A DNA stretch of 27,753 bases from Hypsibius dujardini (taxonomy: Eukaryota; Tardigrada; Eutardigrada; Parachela; Hypsibiidae): positions 1 to 27,753 of the forward strand of contig LRSR01002446.1 in NCBI GenBank assembly GCA_001579985.1, read 5' to 3'. A program made the translations under genes and the position numbers. Below the pieces are notes generated by a model that saw only the letters and a list, made by a program, of their open reading frames with translations, was not told where the DNA came from and searched no databases. Below, in pieces: positions 1-11,631 of the stretch (position 1 is the stretch's first letter; every line of letters begins with the position of its first letter).

Positions 1-432
1 TCGGCTTCCCGTTTAAAAATGTTTAGCTCCTTCTCTTTCTCCCACTTAAATCGCATTTGATCACGATCAGTCTGTCGCTTTCTCTCTCTGACTCCTTGGA
101 GCTTTTTTTACTGTCGCCTTACGTGGCTGACGAAGTGTCAGTTTTCAGTCAATCCGCCTGTCTGTCTCTCCTGACTGTCTGTCGGTCCACCTGTCCTGAC
201 TGTCTGCCTATCCTAACTGTCTGTCGGTCTGCCTATCCTGACTGTCTGTCTGTCCGCCTATCCTGACTGTCTGTCTGCCTGTCCTGACTGTCTGTCGGTC
301 TGCCTGTCCTGACTGTCTGTCGGTCCGCCTGTCCTGACTGTCTGTCGGTCTGCCTATCCTGACTGGCTGACTGTCTGCCTGTCTGCCTCCATTAGGTGTT
401 GTGTCGCACATTTGGGTTTTGTACTCTTCCAG
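1..432 (+). other. CPEB1 intron, 3' end, with minisatellite
   Basis: This is the intron upstream of the RRM2/ZZ exon. It holds no gene. From about 130 to 390 it is almost wholly a pyrimidine-rich TCTG-type repeat, ending about 45 bases before the TTCCAG acceptor. A second possible acceptor (CATTAG at about 388-393) lies just upstream and would add about 13 codons; the residues it adds do not match CPEB, so 433 was preferred. Confidence 0.7.
172..370. repeat. 25-bp TCTG-derived minisatellite, about 8 units
   Basis: Units begin GACTGTCTGTC, usually continue GGTC, and end CCTATCCT or CCTGTCCT. Most are 25 bases; some are shorter by roughly one or two TCTG words. The array supplies pyrimidine-rich sequence upstream of the CPEB1 acceptor. 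Confidence 0.85.
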
Positions 433-1177
433 ACAAGTACAAGTACCCGATCGGCTCGGGCCGGGTGGTTTTCAACTCCGCGGCCAGCTACGTGAAGGCC
501 ATCCGCGCCGCGTTCATAGAGCTACGCACGCAGAAGTTCAGCAAGAAGATCCAGATTGACCCGTTCCTGGAGAGCGCCATGTGCAGCATCTGCACGGAGG
601 CCGGACCGTACTTCTGCCGGGAGGTGGAGTGCTTCAAGTACTACTGCAAGACCTGCTGGAAATGGCAGCATTCCATGGTGAGTCCCACGGCAGGCAGGCG
701 TAAAGGCTACGCAGTCAGGGATAGTGCGACAGACAAGTTAACATAGTCAGATAGGAAACAGGCAGACAGAAGGACACACGCACACATACACGTAGGCAGA
801 CCGACAGAAACGAGTCTGCGAGACAAAACACGAAGGCAGCTAGATCCACAGACAGATAGACAGACAAATTAAGCAAACAGATTAAAAAAGGTGTGAAGAC
901 GTTATATCGACAGACAGCCAACAGTCAAGCGGACAGGCAGGCAGACAGTCAAGCGGACAGGCAGGCAGACAGTTAAGCGGACAGGCAGGCAGACAATCAA
1001 GCGGACAGGCAGACAGACAGAAATGTGGGATCAGTTGCATGTCTTGGTTTGGTACGGATCAGTTGAGCTCGTTCTACTCTCCAGGCTGGCGGTCGTCTCG
1101 CCACACATTCCCCGATGATGCGCAATCCCCGCGAGTGCGAGCTGACTGGAAGTGAACTTGCTTCCCCTTTCGAATGA
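433..1177 (+). CDS. CPEB1: CPEB1-type cytoplasmic polyadenylation element-binding protein, last two coding exons (5' part outside window)
   Basis: CPEB proteins bind U-rich elements in mRNA 3'UTRs and control cytoplasmic polyadenylation and translation. Two exons are visible: 433-677 and 1085-1177. The first follows TTCCAG, enters with two bases of a split Asp codon, and ends with ATG before GTGAGT (phase 0); the second follows CTCCAG and runs to a TGA at 1175-1177. The first exon gives the end of RRM2 ([14 protein letters not shown], then [13 protein letters not shown]) and the CPEB ZZ domain: cysteine pairs CSIC, CREVEC and YYCKTC, then WQHSM. The second exon supplies the next zinc-ligand His (THSPMMRN). 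Vertebrate CPEB1 reads RHHSPLMRN here, whereas CPEB2-4 differ, so the CPEB1 subfamily is clear. The tail is about 11 residues longer than the human one. Earlier exons (RRM1 and N-terminus) lie left of the window. No AATAAA is obvious downstream. Confidence 0.93.
745..1020. repeat. CAGA-type array with exact 24-bp minisatellite at 921-1016
   Basis: In the last CPEB1 intron the + strand is CAGA/GGCA-rich. Positions 921-1016 are four tandem 24-base units built around GTCAAGCGGACAGG and GCAGGCAG, with few differences between copies. Strand bias is opposite to the array upstream of the preceding exon. Confidence 0.85.
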
Positions 1178-1761
1178 ATATGAAACATCCGCAGGTACGA
1201 GGACCTGATTTGTCACAACATTGCCCCTTCAGAGCCATTCAGCAAGCCTTTCTATCCTTCCTACAGATGCGGACTTAACGCGGAAGATTTCTTCAGCCTG
1301 TTTTAACTTCCGCTCACAATGTGACCTCTCCTCCACGGCGGGGTCGCTGTAATTTCTTGTTTTTCAACCACGCCATCCAAGTCCTGGAAGAACGCTGCAG
1401 AAATGTTTTTTCTTTATACCTCTTATCCTATTCTACACAATTAACTTATATGCATCTGAATTTTTTATTTGTCCACTTTTGCGTTTAATGTTCCTGCTCG
1501 GCTGCGCTCTTTTGCCTTGTTTCAACCCTTTCACGGCCTCTCTCTTTAGCTCGAGAGGAGCGCAGTCGCTTGTTGGCTCCTACACCTCGTTGGTCGTTTA
1601 TAGGTGTTTTTTTCTCTCCCATCTTTTTATTTCCTGCGTGTCTGTCCGAATCTTCTTTATTTCCGTTTTGATGGGGTTCTTTTCTCTTTGTCATCTTCAA
1701 TGCAGCTTTTGCAAGTGTTCTGAACGGATCGATTTTAATGTCACTATGATTCTCAGTGTCA

Positions 1762-1875
1762 CACGTGGCAAAAACCTTGCGCTGACTGAATTAAGCACTT
1801 GAACTCGCGGCTGTGTACAATGCGTGGAACGAGTGTAATGGCTTGACTCGGTTAGCGTAAAGTTTTTGCCACGAG
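1762..1875. repeat. Inverted pair of a SINE-like head motif
   Basis: Positions 1762-1806 (+) and 1830-1875 (-) carry the same about 45-base motif, starting CGTGGCAAAAAC and ending near ACTCG, at roughly 75-80 percent identity by eye. The copies face each other across about 23 bases. A similar motif recurs on the - strand at about 22308-22352 and more weakly at 21335-21362, so it looks like a dispersed repeat. Confidence 0.5.
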
Positions 1876-2322
1876 TCTGTCAGCGTTGGCGAAACTCTAC
1901 ATTCACCAAGCAAAAAACAACCTTTTAGGTGTCGCCTCGTCGAGACCAGCAAACATCTTCATTCTGCCTTACTTACTGCACACGGAAACTGACCAGATAC
2001 CTCGGATGTGGTTTTATGAAATCTGGGGGAAAAATGGAGGTAGAGGCAGTGTCGGATCGGATATCTCATAAATATACCAGAACATGTTTTCGTATTTGTT
2101 TGACTGAAGAACAAATGACCAAAGTTCAACTACTTTTGGTCGAACCCCGCTGAATCGTTGCCACAACTTCGACAAGAGACCTTCATGTATTTAAACATTC
2201 AACCACATTTCGCAAAAGTATTTTACGAAACCGTTCCATTCCTTATTACTCCGAACTCGTCGAATGCGAATGAAGTGCTGAAGAGCAGAATGAAGATTTT
2301 TTCGTCATTTACGACTCAGTGA

Positions 2323-2556
2323 GCTTTCGGGGGGTCGCTTCACCGTCTGGACCACCGCTACATAACAGGACTGAAACGCATTCAGTGCGCCCAACGAAAA
2401 GTCATTCGTGCACTCAACAACTATAAGAGGCACGTCACTTCTGAGCTCTTCGCTGAACTCAACATCATGCCGGCCACTGAGACATGGCGCCAGTCAGAAG
2501 CCATTTGGCGGTACGAAATCGCCAACCCTTCGTTCGTCAAGCTCCCGCCTATATGA
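2323..2556 (+). mobile_element. LINE (non-LTR retrotransposon) fragment, post-RT region
   Basis: A 77-codon open stretch encodes LKRIQCAQRKVIRAL followed by HVTSELFAELNIMP. This matches the pattern after the polymerase domain of many non-LTR retrotransposons (LQxxQNKAxRII, then xxLFxxLxIxxL). The frame ends at TGA 2554-2556 and similar coding character may continue in another frame to about 2650, so this is a decayed fragment. Clade not determined. Confidence 0.45.
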
Positions 2557-2856
2557 AAAACCTCGTCACCGTCAAGGTGGAACGGTTGAATCCACAGCTA
2601 ACATCAAAATTGGAGATGGAACAATCTCGGAACGCTTCCGCATAGTATTTAATTAGCTCCTGCGATCTTTATGGAAAACTTAGTTTCTTCGATTGTTTAG
2701 AACCGAACTGAAGAAATTTAGTCTGATCACTCTGGAACGTCTGTCGAGTTTCCGCCGCTGTTCGACATTGTCGTTCTTTTGTTGATCATGTTTTTATGCC
2801 GCAGAGGGGAGAACGACAGGCCGGGAAGTCCTCTCGCGAGGTTGGCCGCTCGATTA

Positions 2857-3091
2857 CTGTAGAATTCCGATCAACTGGTGCTGATTTTTGGACCCCCCCC
2901 CCAGTAAATTAGTTCCGACGGGCCAAAAACCCTGGAGGGCTTCAATCAAGTAATCAATCACCCGATTCACACACAATTTGTAGCGAGAATGACGGGCAGT
3001 CTTGTGGTCTCCTATTTTTGCAACCAATCAGTTCCGGTCTCTTTCGACTGAGCTAATTGAGCAATAGCACCATTTGATCGGAATTCTACAG
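2857..3091. mobile_element. TA-flanked MITE with 26-bp terminal inverted repeats
   Basis: The left end begins CTGTAGAATTCCGATCAA and the right end is its reverse complement. The inverted repeat runs about 26 bases with one mismatch (2857-2882 against 3066-3091). TA directly abuts both ends (2855-2856 and 3092-3093), as for a TA target duplication of Tc1/mariner-type elements. The 235-bp body has no coding capacity and contains a poly-C run near 2893. A non-autonomous DNA transposon is the simplest reading. Confidence 0.85.
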
Positions 3092-3551
3092 TACCATTAA
3101 ACATTGAAACGAACTATTATTAACGTGTACGAAATCACCTAAATGTTACACCAACCTTGTCAATTTATACTCTGCCAGTTTTGGACAGTAGAGAATGAAG
3201 AGGCAGTGTATCTTGCGTCTGCATCCGATTATTTCGAAAACACTTCACATAGACTGAAAGCTCACTGGCAATACTCAAAAGAGCAGAAAATGACAGGCCA
3301 AAACACTGGCCCGCACTATTTCGAAACGAACCAAAAACGCGAAACATCTCTCGCACATCACTTAAAAACTCTTAAAGCGAAAACTACGAGAGACAACACA
3401 GAGCTGCGCACCGTCCGTGTTGCATCGTCCGTGTTGCATCGTCCGGACGGATGGGCGTGCAGTATTGAGACTTGAGGGGATTTGTGCACAAACTGTCAGT
3501 TCAAGAAGAAAACGAACAAACGCGAACGTGAGTGAACACATCGCAGCGGCT

Positions 3552-4856
3552 TCAGACTTCCACACCGCGGCGGTCTTTGTCGAAGAACTTTCGTGGCGCG
3601 AACACGACGACTCGATTGCCCACAACCGCCGGCGGCGGCACGGCTGTGATGGGACTGGGATGGGAGATGACGATTTGGGTGGTGGTGATGGTAGAAGGAG
3701 TCGGAGGAGTCGGAGGAGTCGGAGTGATGGCCGGTTTGGTGGGCATTGTTTCGTCTTCTTCCGGCCGGTAGAGGGCATCCGACACACGGATACTGTGCGA
3801 AACGTTCATGAAGGAGGAAATGGTTTTCCTGCAAAAGAAGCGGAAACACTGATATACTGCGTGACAGTGCTGCGCAGCTAGAGTAGAACAAAACGGAACA
3901 AAACAGGTGCCGAAAAAGTTTTGTTCTTATTGTCTGTTCGTTTGTTCTTTTCTGGGAACAGCGCAAACAGTAAGAACAAAATAATCGAACAGAACAGAGT
4001 GACACAGCAGGCGAATAAACGCAACAGAATCGATTACATAGACAAAGAGGAGAGATATGGGTGGCACATACCGGAAAGCCGCGAGTTCCGGTTTTTGGCC
4101 AGATTTGCTGCGCTGAAATTTCTGTATTTCTTTTAGCGTCTTCCGCAGCATCCGGTTGACTTTGGTTGCGCGTGGCGTGGTAGGCCCGTTCTGCAGAAAA
4201 GGATTTTTTTACAGTATTTGCGGTTAGCAGCCCGAGTGACAGGCAGACAGAGAGGCAGAGAGGCAGACAAACAGGCACACAGGCAAGCACACAGACAAAC
4301 AGATAAACAGACAAACAGGCAGACAGACAGACAGAGGCAGCCCGAGTGACAGGCAGACAGACAGGCAGAGAGGCAGACAAACAGGCACACAAGCAAGCAC
4401 ACAGACAAACAGGCAGACAGACAGACAGAGGCACCCCGAGTGACAGGCAGACTAGGGCAATCATAAATACACACCTCCTCCTCTTTAATACTGACAACGT
4501 TTCCCAGGTCCTTCTCTAACTCGGTGAACCACTCGGGCAGTTCCCCGTCCGTACTGTTCTTGACTTCCACCAGCTTCTCCGCCAGGCTCCGAAGCCGGCT
4601 CACTTCATCATTCAGATTCTGCAGTTTAACTTGGGAGGCTTTCAAATCGAGTTCCAAATCGAGGCCGGTTTTCACATTGATGGGCTGATGCTTGACCAAT
4701 TGGTGGACCGGCCGGACGTTTTTGGAAGTGGCCGGTCGACGGAGACTTCTCCGGTCGAGGGCGGCGCGGGCAAAATTGATGGTGTCCCCGCTGACTTGGC
4801 GCTGATGAGGGACGCAACTGTCGCTGTCGCTGCGATTCAACCGACAACTATACCGG
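3552..4856 (-). CDS. WWC1 (kibra): KIBRA exons 18-20: conserved C-terminal block, aPKC-binding-like region, C-terminal VEV
   Basis: Exons 4475-4856, 4072-4190 and 3552-3828. [21 protein letters not shown] and [14 protein letters not shown] match the vertebrate C-terminal region ([30 protein letters not shown]), where aPKC binds. Exon 19 gives [16 protein letters not shown], again conserved. Exon 20 is lineage-specific: a Pro-Thr repeat ([12 protein letters not shown], 9-base periodicity in the DNA) and the end RRGVEV. The last residues fit a hydrophobic-x-hydrophobic PDZ ligand; human KIBRA ends ADDV. The stop codon is at 3552-3554. Exon 18 leaves through a repeat-like donor, GAG|GTGTGT, with a tetranucleotide array right behind it. 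Confidence 0.9.
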
Positions 4857-6468
4857 CTGTGAAGGGAAAAACAGGATGAAAAGACGGATAAAGAGATAAA
4901 CAAAAATATAGAAATGCGTTCAAACAGATTTCTAGAGAGGAAGACCTCTAGACAAACACAGCGACAAACAAACAAGACAGGCAGACAGGCAGATACGCAC
5001 ACAGACAGACGGGCAAACAGACAGACAGCCAAACAACCAAACAGACAAATAGACAGTCAAACAAATAGAATTTCGAGCAGACTGAAAACTTACGCAAAGG
5101 AGTCAGTGTCCAGGGAATGATTGCCGGTTAGACCGCGTCGACTAGAGCCCGCATTTGGTTTCACAGACAAGGACGACATAGAACCAGACAACGAACCGGC
5201 CATATCGGTGTTGGTCTCCTTGTCGCACAATTCTGCGAGTGTGTCGCCAGAATGACCGTAACCGCTTTCAGCATCCAGACTGGACGACGGGTATTCCGCG
5301 ACAGAGACCACCGAAGACGGTGAATCTCGCAACGCGTCACCGTTCTCGTCGTCTTCGGAATTTTCTTCCGTGTGAAATTCATCCTCCTCCTGTATTCAAG
5401 TCAAAACCGTCACAACAGTACCAATTGGCTACAATTTTATATCAGTCAAGAAAGTGACAGACTGACAAACCAGACAAACTGGGGCAGACGGACGGACATA
5501 CAGACGCAAGGACGGAGAGACAAAGGGGATAGAGGCACACAGACAGTCAGGCAGAGAGACATACAAAGAGACAGTCAGTCAGGCAGATAGTCACGCAGGT
5601 AGGCAGACCATCATACAAGCAGACAGGTAGACAAACAGACAGACATACAGGCAGACCGGCAGACAAACAAACAGGCAGGCAGGGAGACAGACAAACGGAC
5701 AGACATACACCGATACAACATGCAGATAGTTCTACTTATAGACAGAAGGAGATATAATCATACAGACAGACAAATACCGTCACAAGGTGTTGACAATAAT
5801 TCATCTGATCTTACATCGAACTCATCAAAATCACCGATAAATTGTTGACCTCTAGTGAGAGTGGATGCCTGTGAGGTGGAAGCGATCGTCGAGTCGTCGC
5901 TGCTTTCATCCCGAATTATAACTGACACGCAGTCGCTATAAATCAGACGGAAGAAGGGCCATTAAAAAAATGTACAATCAACCTCGATGCGCACGGACAA
6001 CAACATTCGTCCCGATTTTAATGAGAGATGCGAACCTTTCACTTTTACCACCGTCTCCATTATCGTTATCATCCACGTCGCACTCGATTACTCGCGAGGA
6101 TGCCAACAAATTGGCAATAAATGGCGATCTTGACGCACAGATGGGTTTAATGGACGAGACTAAAGGCGCTGACATCCTTTCTTGGGAGGATAGTTGCGTC
6201 CGGGGCTGCAATGGTGGTGCGGGAGTTTGTGTGACGACGTTAACCCATTTGGTGAACCACGATGTCTCGGAGTAGTCCGCCAGACTAACGAGCGAAGTCC
6301 CCTGCAAGAGTTGAACATAAAACTTTTAGTATCCTCTCAATCTCAGTGACCACGCAAATCTGTTTGAGCTCTCATGTCGTAATCCTTGCGTGTCTCCTGC
6401 CTGCCTGTGTGTCTACCTGTATGTCTGCCTGTATGTCTGACTGTATGTCTGCCTGCCTGCCTGCCTGT

Positions 6469-6501
<33 letters not shown>

Positions 6502-9500
6502 TGTCTGTTAAATCTGTCGGTCCGTTCGTCCGTCCGTCCGTCCGTCCGTCCGTCCGTCCGTCTGTCTGTCTGTACCATCAGTCTACTTGTCTGAGTGTCT
6601 GTCAATATGCCTGTTAAAAAAGAATTTGATGTGTTGGACTTACCAAGCACTCGCCCGACAAATCGCTTGTGTGTCTGAATGCAAAAACATTCAGCTGCAG
6701 AGTTTTCGTCGATATAATGTTCCGATGAAGATGAAATTGGAAAACGTCGGAAAATGCCAAGCAGTTGTCCGTAACCGGTAATCGCTGGGTGGAAACATCT
6801 CCCACGGCGCCTCCCTCTGCCGGAACTAGTCCCATCCTAATGGAGACCTAGATAGGCAAAGACAAGCAAACAAATCATCAGTGGGTATTTGCTGGTCCTA
6901 CAGAAAAAATCGAAAAAATCACCAAAAAGTGTCGACCCTAATCCGTTACGCACGGGATCTACGGATTGGTACCCTGCTAATGACGTATCGAAAATTTTAA
7001 AAAACAAGCACTAAGTGCAAATCGATAATCACATCAACTGCCAATGATGTTATAAAAATCAATCACATCATTGAAAGTTATCTCAGTCAGAGAAGCAGTC
7101 GGGCTAGTGATCAGACACGCTTGTAGCCAGGAATTTGGAAGAGTGAGCAGGCAGGCAAGCATTCAGACATCCAGGCAAATAGACAGAGATACAGACAGAA
7201 AGACAGACAAACAGACAGACAAACAGACAAACAGACAGACAGGCAGGCAGACAAACAGACAAACAGACAGACAAACAAACAGACAGACAGACAAACAGGC
7301 AGGCAGATAAACAGACAGACAAACAGACAGACAGATCAAAAGATCAAAAGTGTTCGACCGATACTCAGGCGGGACACTTCATTGCAAGCTAAAAAAAGGG
7401 GTAATCGATGATCACATCAACTTCCTCTTCTTTTTCTTCTTCCAATGTATGTGTTGTTAGACAGGAGGGAACCCCCCATTGATCTTAATGATTCCACTTG
7501 TTGTGGAGAGGGCGTTTCCTCACAATTCAGACAAGTCACGCAGCCCAACTTGAAATTACTTAAGTCCCTCCAAGCGAGAAGACAAAAATCGATCACGCAT
7601 CTTATGATCTAAGCCGCATCACGAGATTATATCAATCAGGATATATCCGAAGCCTGGACAGACGCGTACCTGGACGTTCGGGCTGGAGCAGAGGCAGAAG
7701 ACATTGCTGAGCTGCTCGATGCCGACGTTGAGGACCAGGTCGCGTTTGTTGTACCAGAAGCGGAGTTGCACTTGCGCCGTGACGGTTTGCCTGTGGAAGT
7801 CTGCGGCGGTGATGCAGTCACTGTCGTCCACTCCGCTGTCCCCGGCAACCTGGATGAGAGCAGATAAGATTACTGCACGCTCCCGATCTCAAGGGTCGAT
7901 TTTAGGTCCGGCCCGAAAACACGTTCCATCGCTCGCTTAGTTGTTCATTGAGATTCACTTAAACTTGACCGTATTGCTCATCATCAATGATCATTTCAAT
8001 CAAGCAAGGTAGCATAGTCTGTCCGGCAAAAACCAACGCGCCAATCACCGACAACTGAACGGAATTGAACAATCCGCTCCAGCTTGATGTGAATCAGCGG
8101 GGGTGGGGCATAATCGACCCTTGAGATAGGGAGCGTGCAGTACAAACTATTCCATATTAATAATTCACCAAGCCATTACCCTCGTCTAACCTAAGGCTCA
8201 AACAAGTGAGGTCGTAAAAAAAGTATTTCCTGCCAAAAACCCATTTACCAATAACACCCTCGAAAAAATAAATAAAAAATACTAAATATCATTCCGACTC
8301 AACTATTTAAGTAAATAATTAATTATTTTAAAAAATTTCATTCGACCGGTAATGCATACCGGGATAAGGAAGACTACATTTTTCGCATCGCACTACGCAG
8401 TCAAGCCCAACTGACAAACACTTCCCGCTTACCGACTGAAGGGACAAATTCCGAAGCGGTCGCGTCGCAGTCGTCGTCGTGTCCGTGCCCATCGCTCCTT
8501 CAGAAATGGCGGTCAAGGGAGGCAGATGATCCCCCGGAAATCGCGCGCTCGCTGACAGACTCGTATCGTATAACAATTGGCTGCTCCGACCGACGGCAGA
8601 GAGAGAAAGAAAGAAAGAGCGCAAGTGAGACACCCAAAAAACGATATGAAGATTTGTTTAAAGTTCCCACAAACAGCCGAGACTACACGCGCAGTGGTGA
8701 GAGAAAGCGAGTCGAAATCAATAGAGACACTAAGTGCAGCATACTGATTTTTTTCAATCGCTTCTCTTCACCCCCCCCCCCTTCCTCATCTTCCCTCCCC
8801 TGGACCCGGACATTTTTTACATATTCCTGCACATACCTTCCGAGACTGCTGCTGATCGTATCGACCGGGTATCTCGTCAACTGCGAGGGCGAGAGATAAG
8901 ACGCGATGCCCTCCGGCCGGGAAGCAGACGCGGCAGTCGGGGAAGAAAGGGACGATTTGTCCTGGTTGTCTTGGTTGACCGCGCCCAAACTATGCTGCTG
9001 CTGCTGACGATCTGTCACGTAATTCCGACTCGTTAAACGCCGCTGGTGCTCCAGGAACGCCTGGTCGTACGATGGCAACTGGCTGGGGAAGGCGCCGTCC
9101 GGCGACGCCATGGACGAAAATGAGGACGAGAGGCCTCCTCCCGCTGCTGCTCCCAATAAACGCGCGCTCACTTCCCCAGGGAGATTCTGGCGAGAGGGGG
9201 AAAGAAAAAAACGGCGCGCATGAAAACATACGTTACTTACATCAACGGAATTGAATTAAAGCGCCCCCAGTTGGTGGTGGTGATGGCGGTTGTGGTTGGT
9301 TGGGGGTTAAATCGATCGAGGCAGATATCGCGGACCGACAGGCAAGACATATTTCTATTTGCTTTGCCTCATTCACGATTCGTGGGGACTCGAGAGACAC
9401 TGGTCCGGCGGGTGGGGGTGGTTTTTGCTTATTGAAAAATAAATAAAAACGCCACGACTAACTCGATTTCGGGACGCGATCTGGGAGTTGGACCATCTGC

Positions 9501-9689
9501 CGACGGAGTCGTCCTGGGACGTGGTCGCAGCTAAGGAGGAGAATGACGAGGACGAGGACGGTGACTGGAGGCTGCCGCTTTGCTGGAGGAGTCGCTCGAC
9601 TCGCTTGTGCAATTCCTACGGAACGAAGTATTGCATATTAGGAACACGTTTAACAGAAGACTAGCAGAGAGTTAGAAATGTGGGAATGG

Positions 9690-9731
<42 letters not shown>

Positions 9732-11589
9732 CCAGGCAAACAAGCAGGCAGACAAGGCAGGCAGACATAAACAGACACAGAGAGGCAGCCAGACAGGCAG
9801 ACTTACAGGCAGACATACAGAAAGACAAGGAGACACAACGATACACAAATTACTTAAAAGACAAACAGATAGAAGGAGAGAAAAGACAAGGCCTACCTGC
9901 ATATTGACACCGGATTTATTAGCGCCAGATTGATAACCCGAACCGTCACTAGCAATGTCCAAGGAGCTGCCGGAGCCTCCAAGACTGCAGTCTATTGACA
10001 GAAGGCTTCCGTTGAGTGATCCTCGGCTGGAGGAGATTGACAAAGTGCTTGTCGACAAACTACCGCAATACACAAACAAATATTACCGTCTGTATTGCAA
10101 TGTAAATGCCGACCCTTGAAAAACAGCAGGGGTCTCACACGACATCCCAAAAAGGTCCACCCCATTTTCACAGGAGGTGGTAGCTTCCATAAGTGCGTGT
10201 CGCTTACCTTCGCAAAGCGGATTCCAGGGACGCCTGCCGGTTCATCACGCCACGCAGTTGAGCAATGAGATTCGTCTTCTCCTCCTGCAGCTTGAATCGC
10301 ATGGCCAGCGACCGCTCCGAGGAGTCCTTCTTGCCACGGAAGTCATGCTCGAGCTTCAGGATTTCCTGCTGGATAACCCGCGCCTGTTCCACGCTCCGGC
10401 TGCTGGCATGCAGGCTGCACAGCTCGTGAAGCAACTGTTCCTTCTCTTGGATGAGCAATATTCTGTGAAAGCAAAAAAACTGTCAGTTAACCAATCAACC
10501 CAATCAATCAGCAAAGCGAATTAAGAAATGAAATTTCAATCAATACACCAATCAACTGACCAATCAACTGACCAATCAGTCATTTCAACTAGTCGGTCGA
10601 TCAATCAAAGAGATAAGAGATCAATCAAGCGACAGTTGTGTCAACGAACAAAAGAAGAAAAGTCACAATAAAAATTAATTACCCAATATTATTATTATAT
10701 ATTATTATTGTTGTTACAGAGACGTTCAGCTGATAAACCAATCAACAAATCGAGTAATCAGTCAAATCAAGCGTCAGTCCGTCCATAAATAGGAGATAAC
10801 AGATCAATCAATCGAAAGCTGCGACAACGAAAATAAACCAAAAACACGGCAAAAATAAATAATTATTTTTAAAATTAAATTAAAATAACTTTGACACTGT
10901 ACTAACCTATCGTAGTCTGCATCAGCCTGGCCGGGGACCATCTGATTCTGCACTTGCGCCAAGCGATGGCGCAAATCGCTTACTTCCTGTCGAGTCTCAT
11001 CGTACTCCAGCCGGCGACGCGCCAAATCGGCAATCCGGACACCCGACGAGGAGCCCAACTGTACAGAGAGGAAGGACAAAAAGAGTGAAACAGTCAGACA
11101 AATAAGAGCAATCCCCAAGTTCGCGATTAATCTGATTGGAATGTCAAGAACGTCAACACATGCAAAAAATTCAAAGGAGGTGGAGGAGAAGAGGATTAGG
11201 CTTACATCACCGGAGATGTCGGTCTGGGAGGCGGCGCAGAAGCGTTCTTGCGGCAGACAGAGATAGGAGTTGTCGGGCGATGAGCCGTGCTGGTGCTGCT
11301 GCTGCTGCTGATCGCGGTTAGATAGGATGTCGTCCTTTAATTGCGCCAGCGAGTGAATGAGCTCCTGTTTTTCTTTCTCGCCACAGGAGAGCGAATACTG
11401 TATCCGCTGAAGTTCCGCCAGGAGAGCTTGAGCTTCTACAATACTGTACGCGCCTTGGGTCTCCTGGAAGCGCTGCTCCACTCTAGAAGAAGGATACAGA
11501 CAGACATAAGAAAAAAGCTGGTCAAAATAGTCAATTATAGCGTATAGTGAGTCGGTCTCAATATCTGTCTCTGTGTCTGCTCATCTTAA

Positions 11590-11631
<42 letters not shown>

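Larger units (their letters stand above)
1178..3551. other. Convergent intergenic region between CPEB1 and KIBRA 3' ends
   Basis: No protein gene is supported here. It should contain the 3'UTRs of both convergent genes, but no AATAAA is obvious near either stop codon. Recognisable content: an inverted SINE-like pair (1762-1875), a LINE fragment (about 2323-2556) and a MITE (2857-3091). The rest is unassigned. Confidence 0.6.

Noticed and set aside
1485-1802. Overlapping ORFs on both strands near 1480-1800
   Set aside because: No motif, no splice context and composition like the surroundings; treated as chance.
3496-4497. 333-codon - strand ORF
   Set aside because: It reads through intron 19, exon 19 in another frame and the repeat in intron 18. 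The homology-supported exons use different frames and splice cleanly.
4133-5032. 299-codon - strand ORF
   Set aside because: Only its middle is real (KIBRA exon 18). Both ends are translations of TCTG arrays such as CLSVCLSV.
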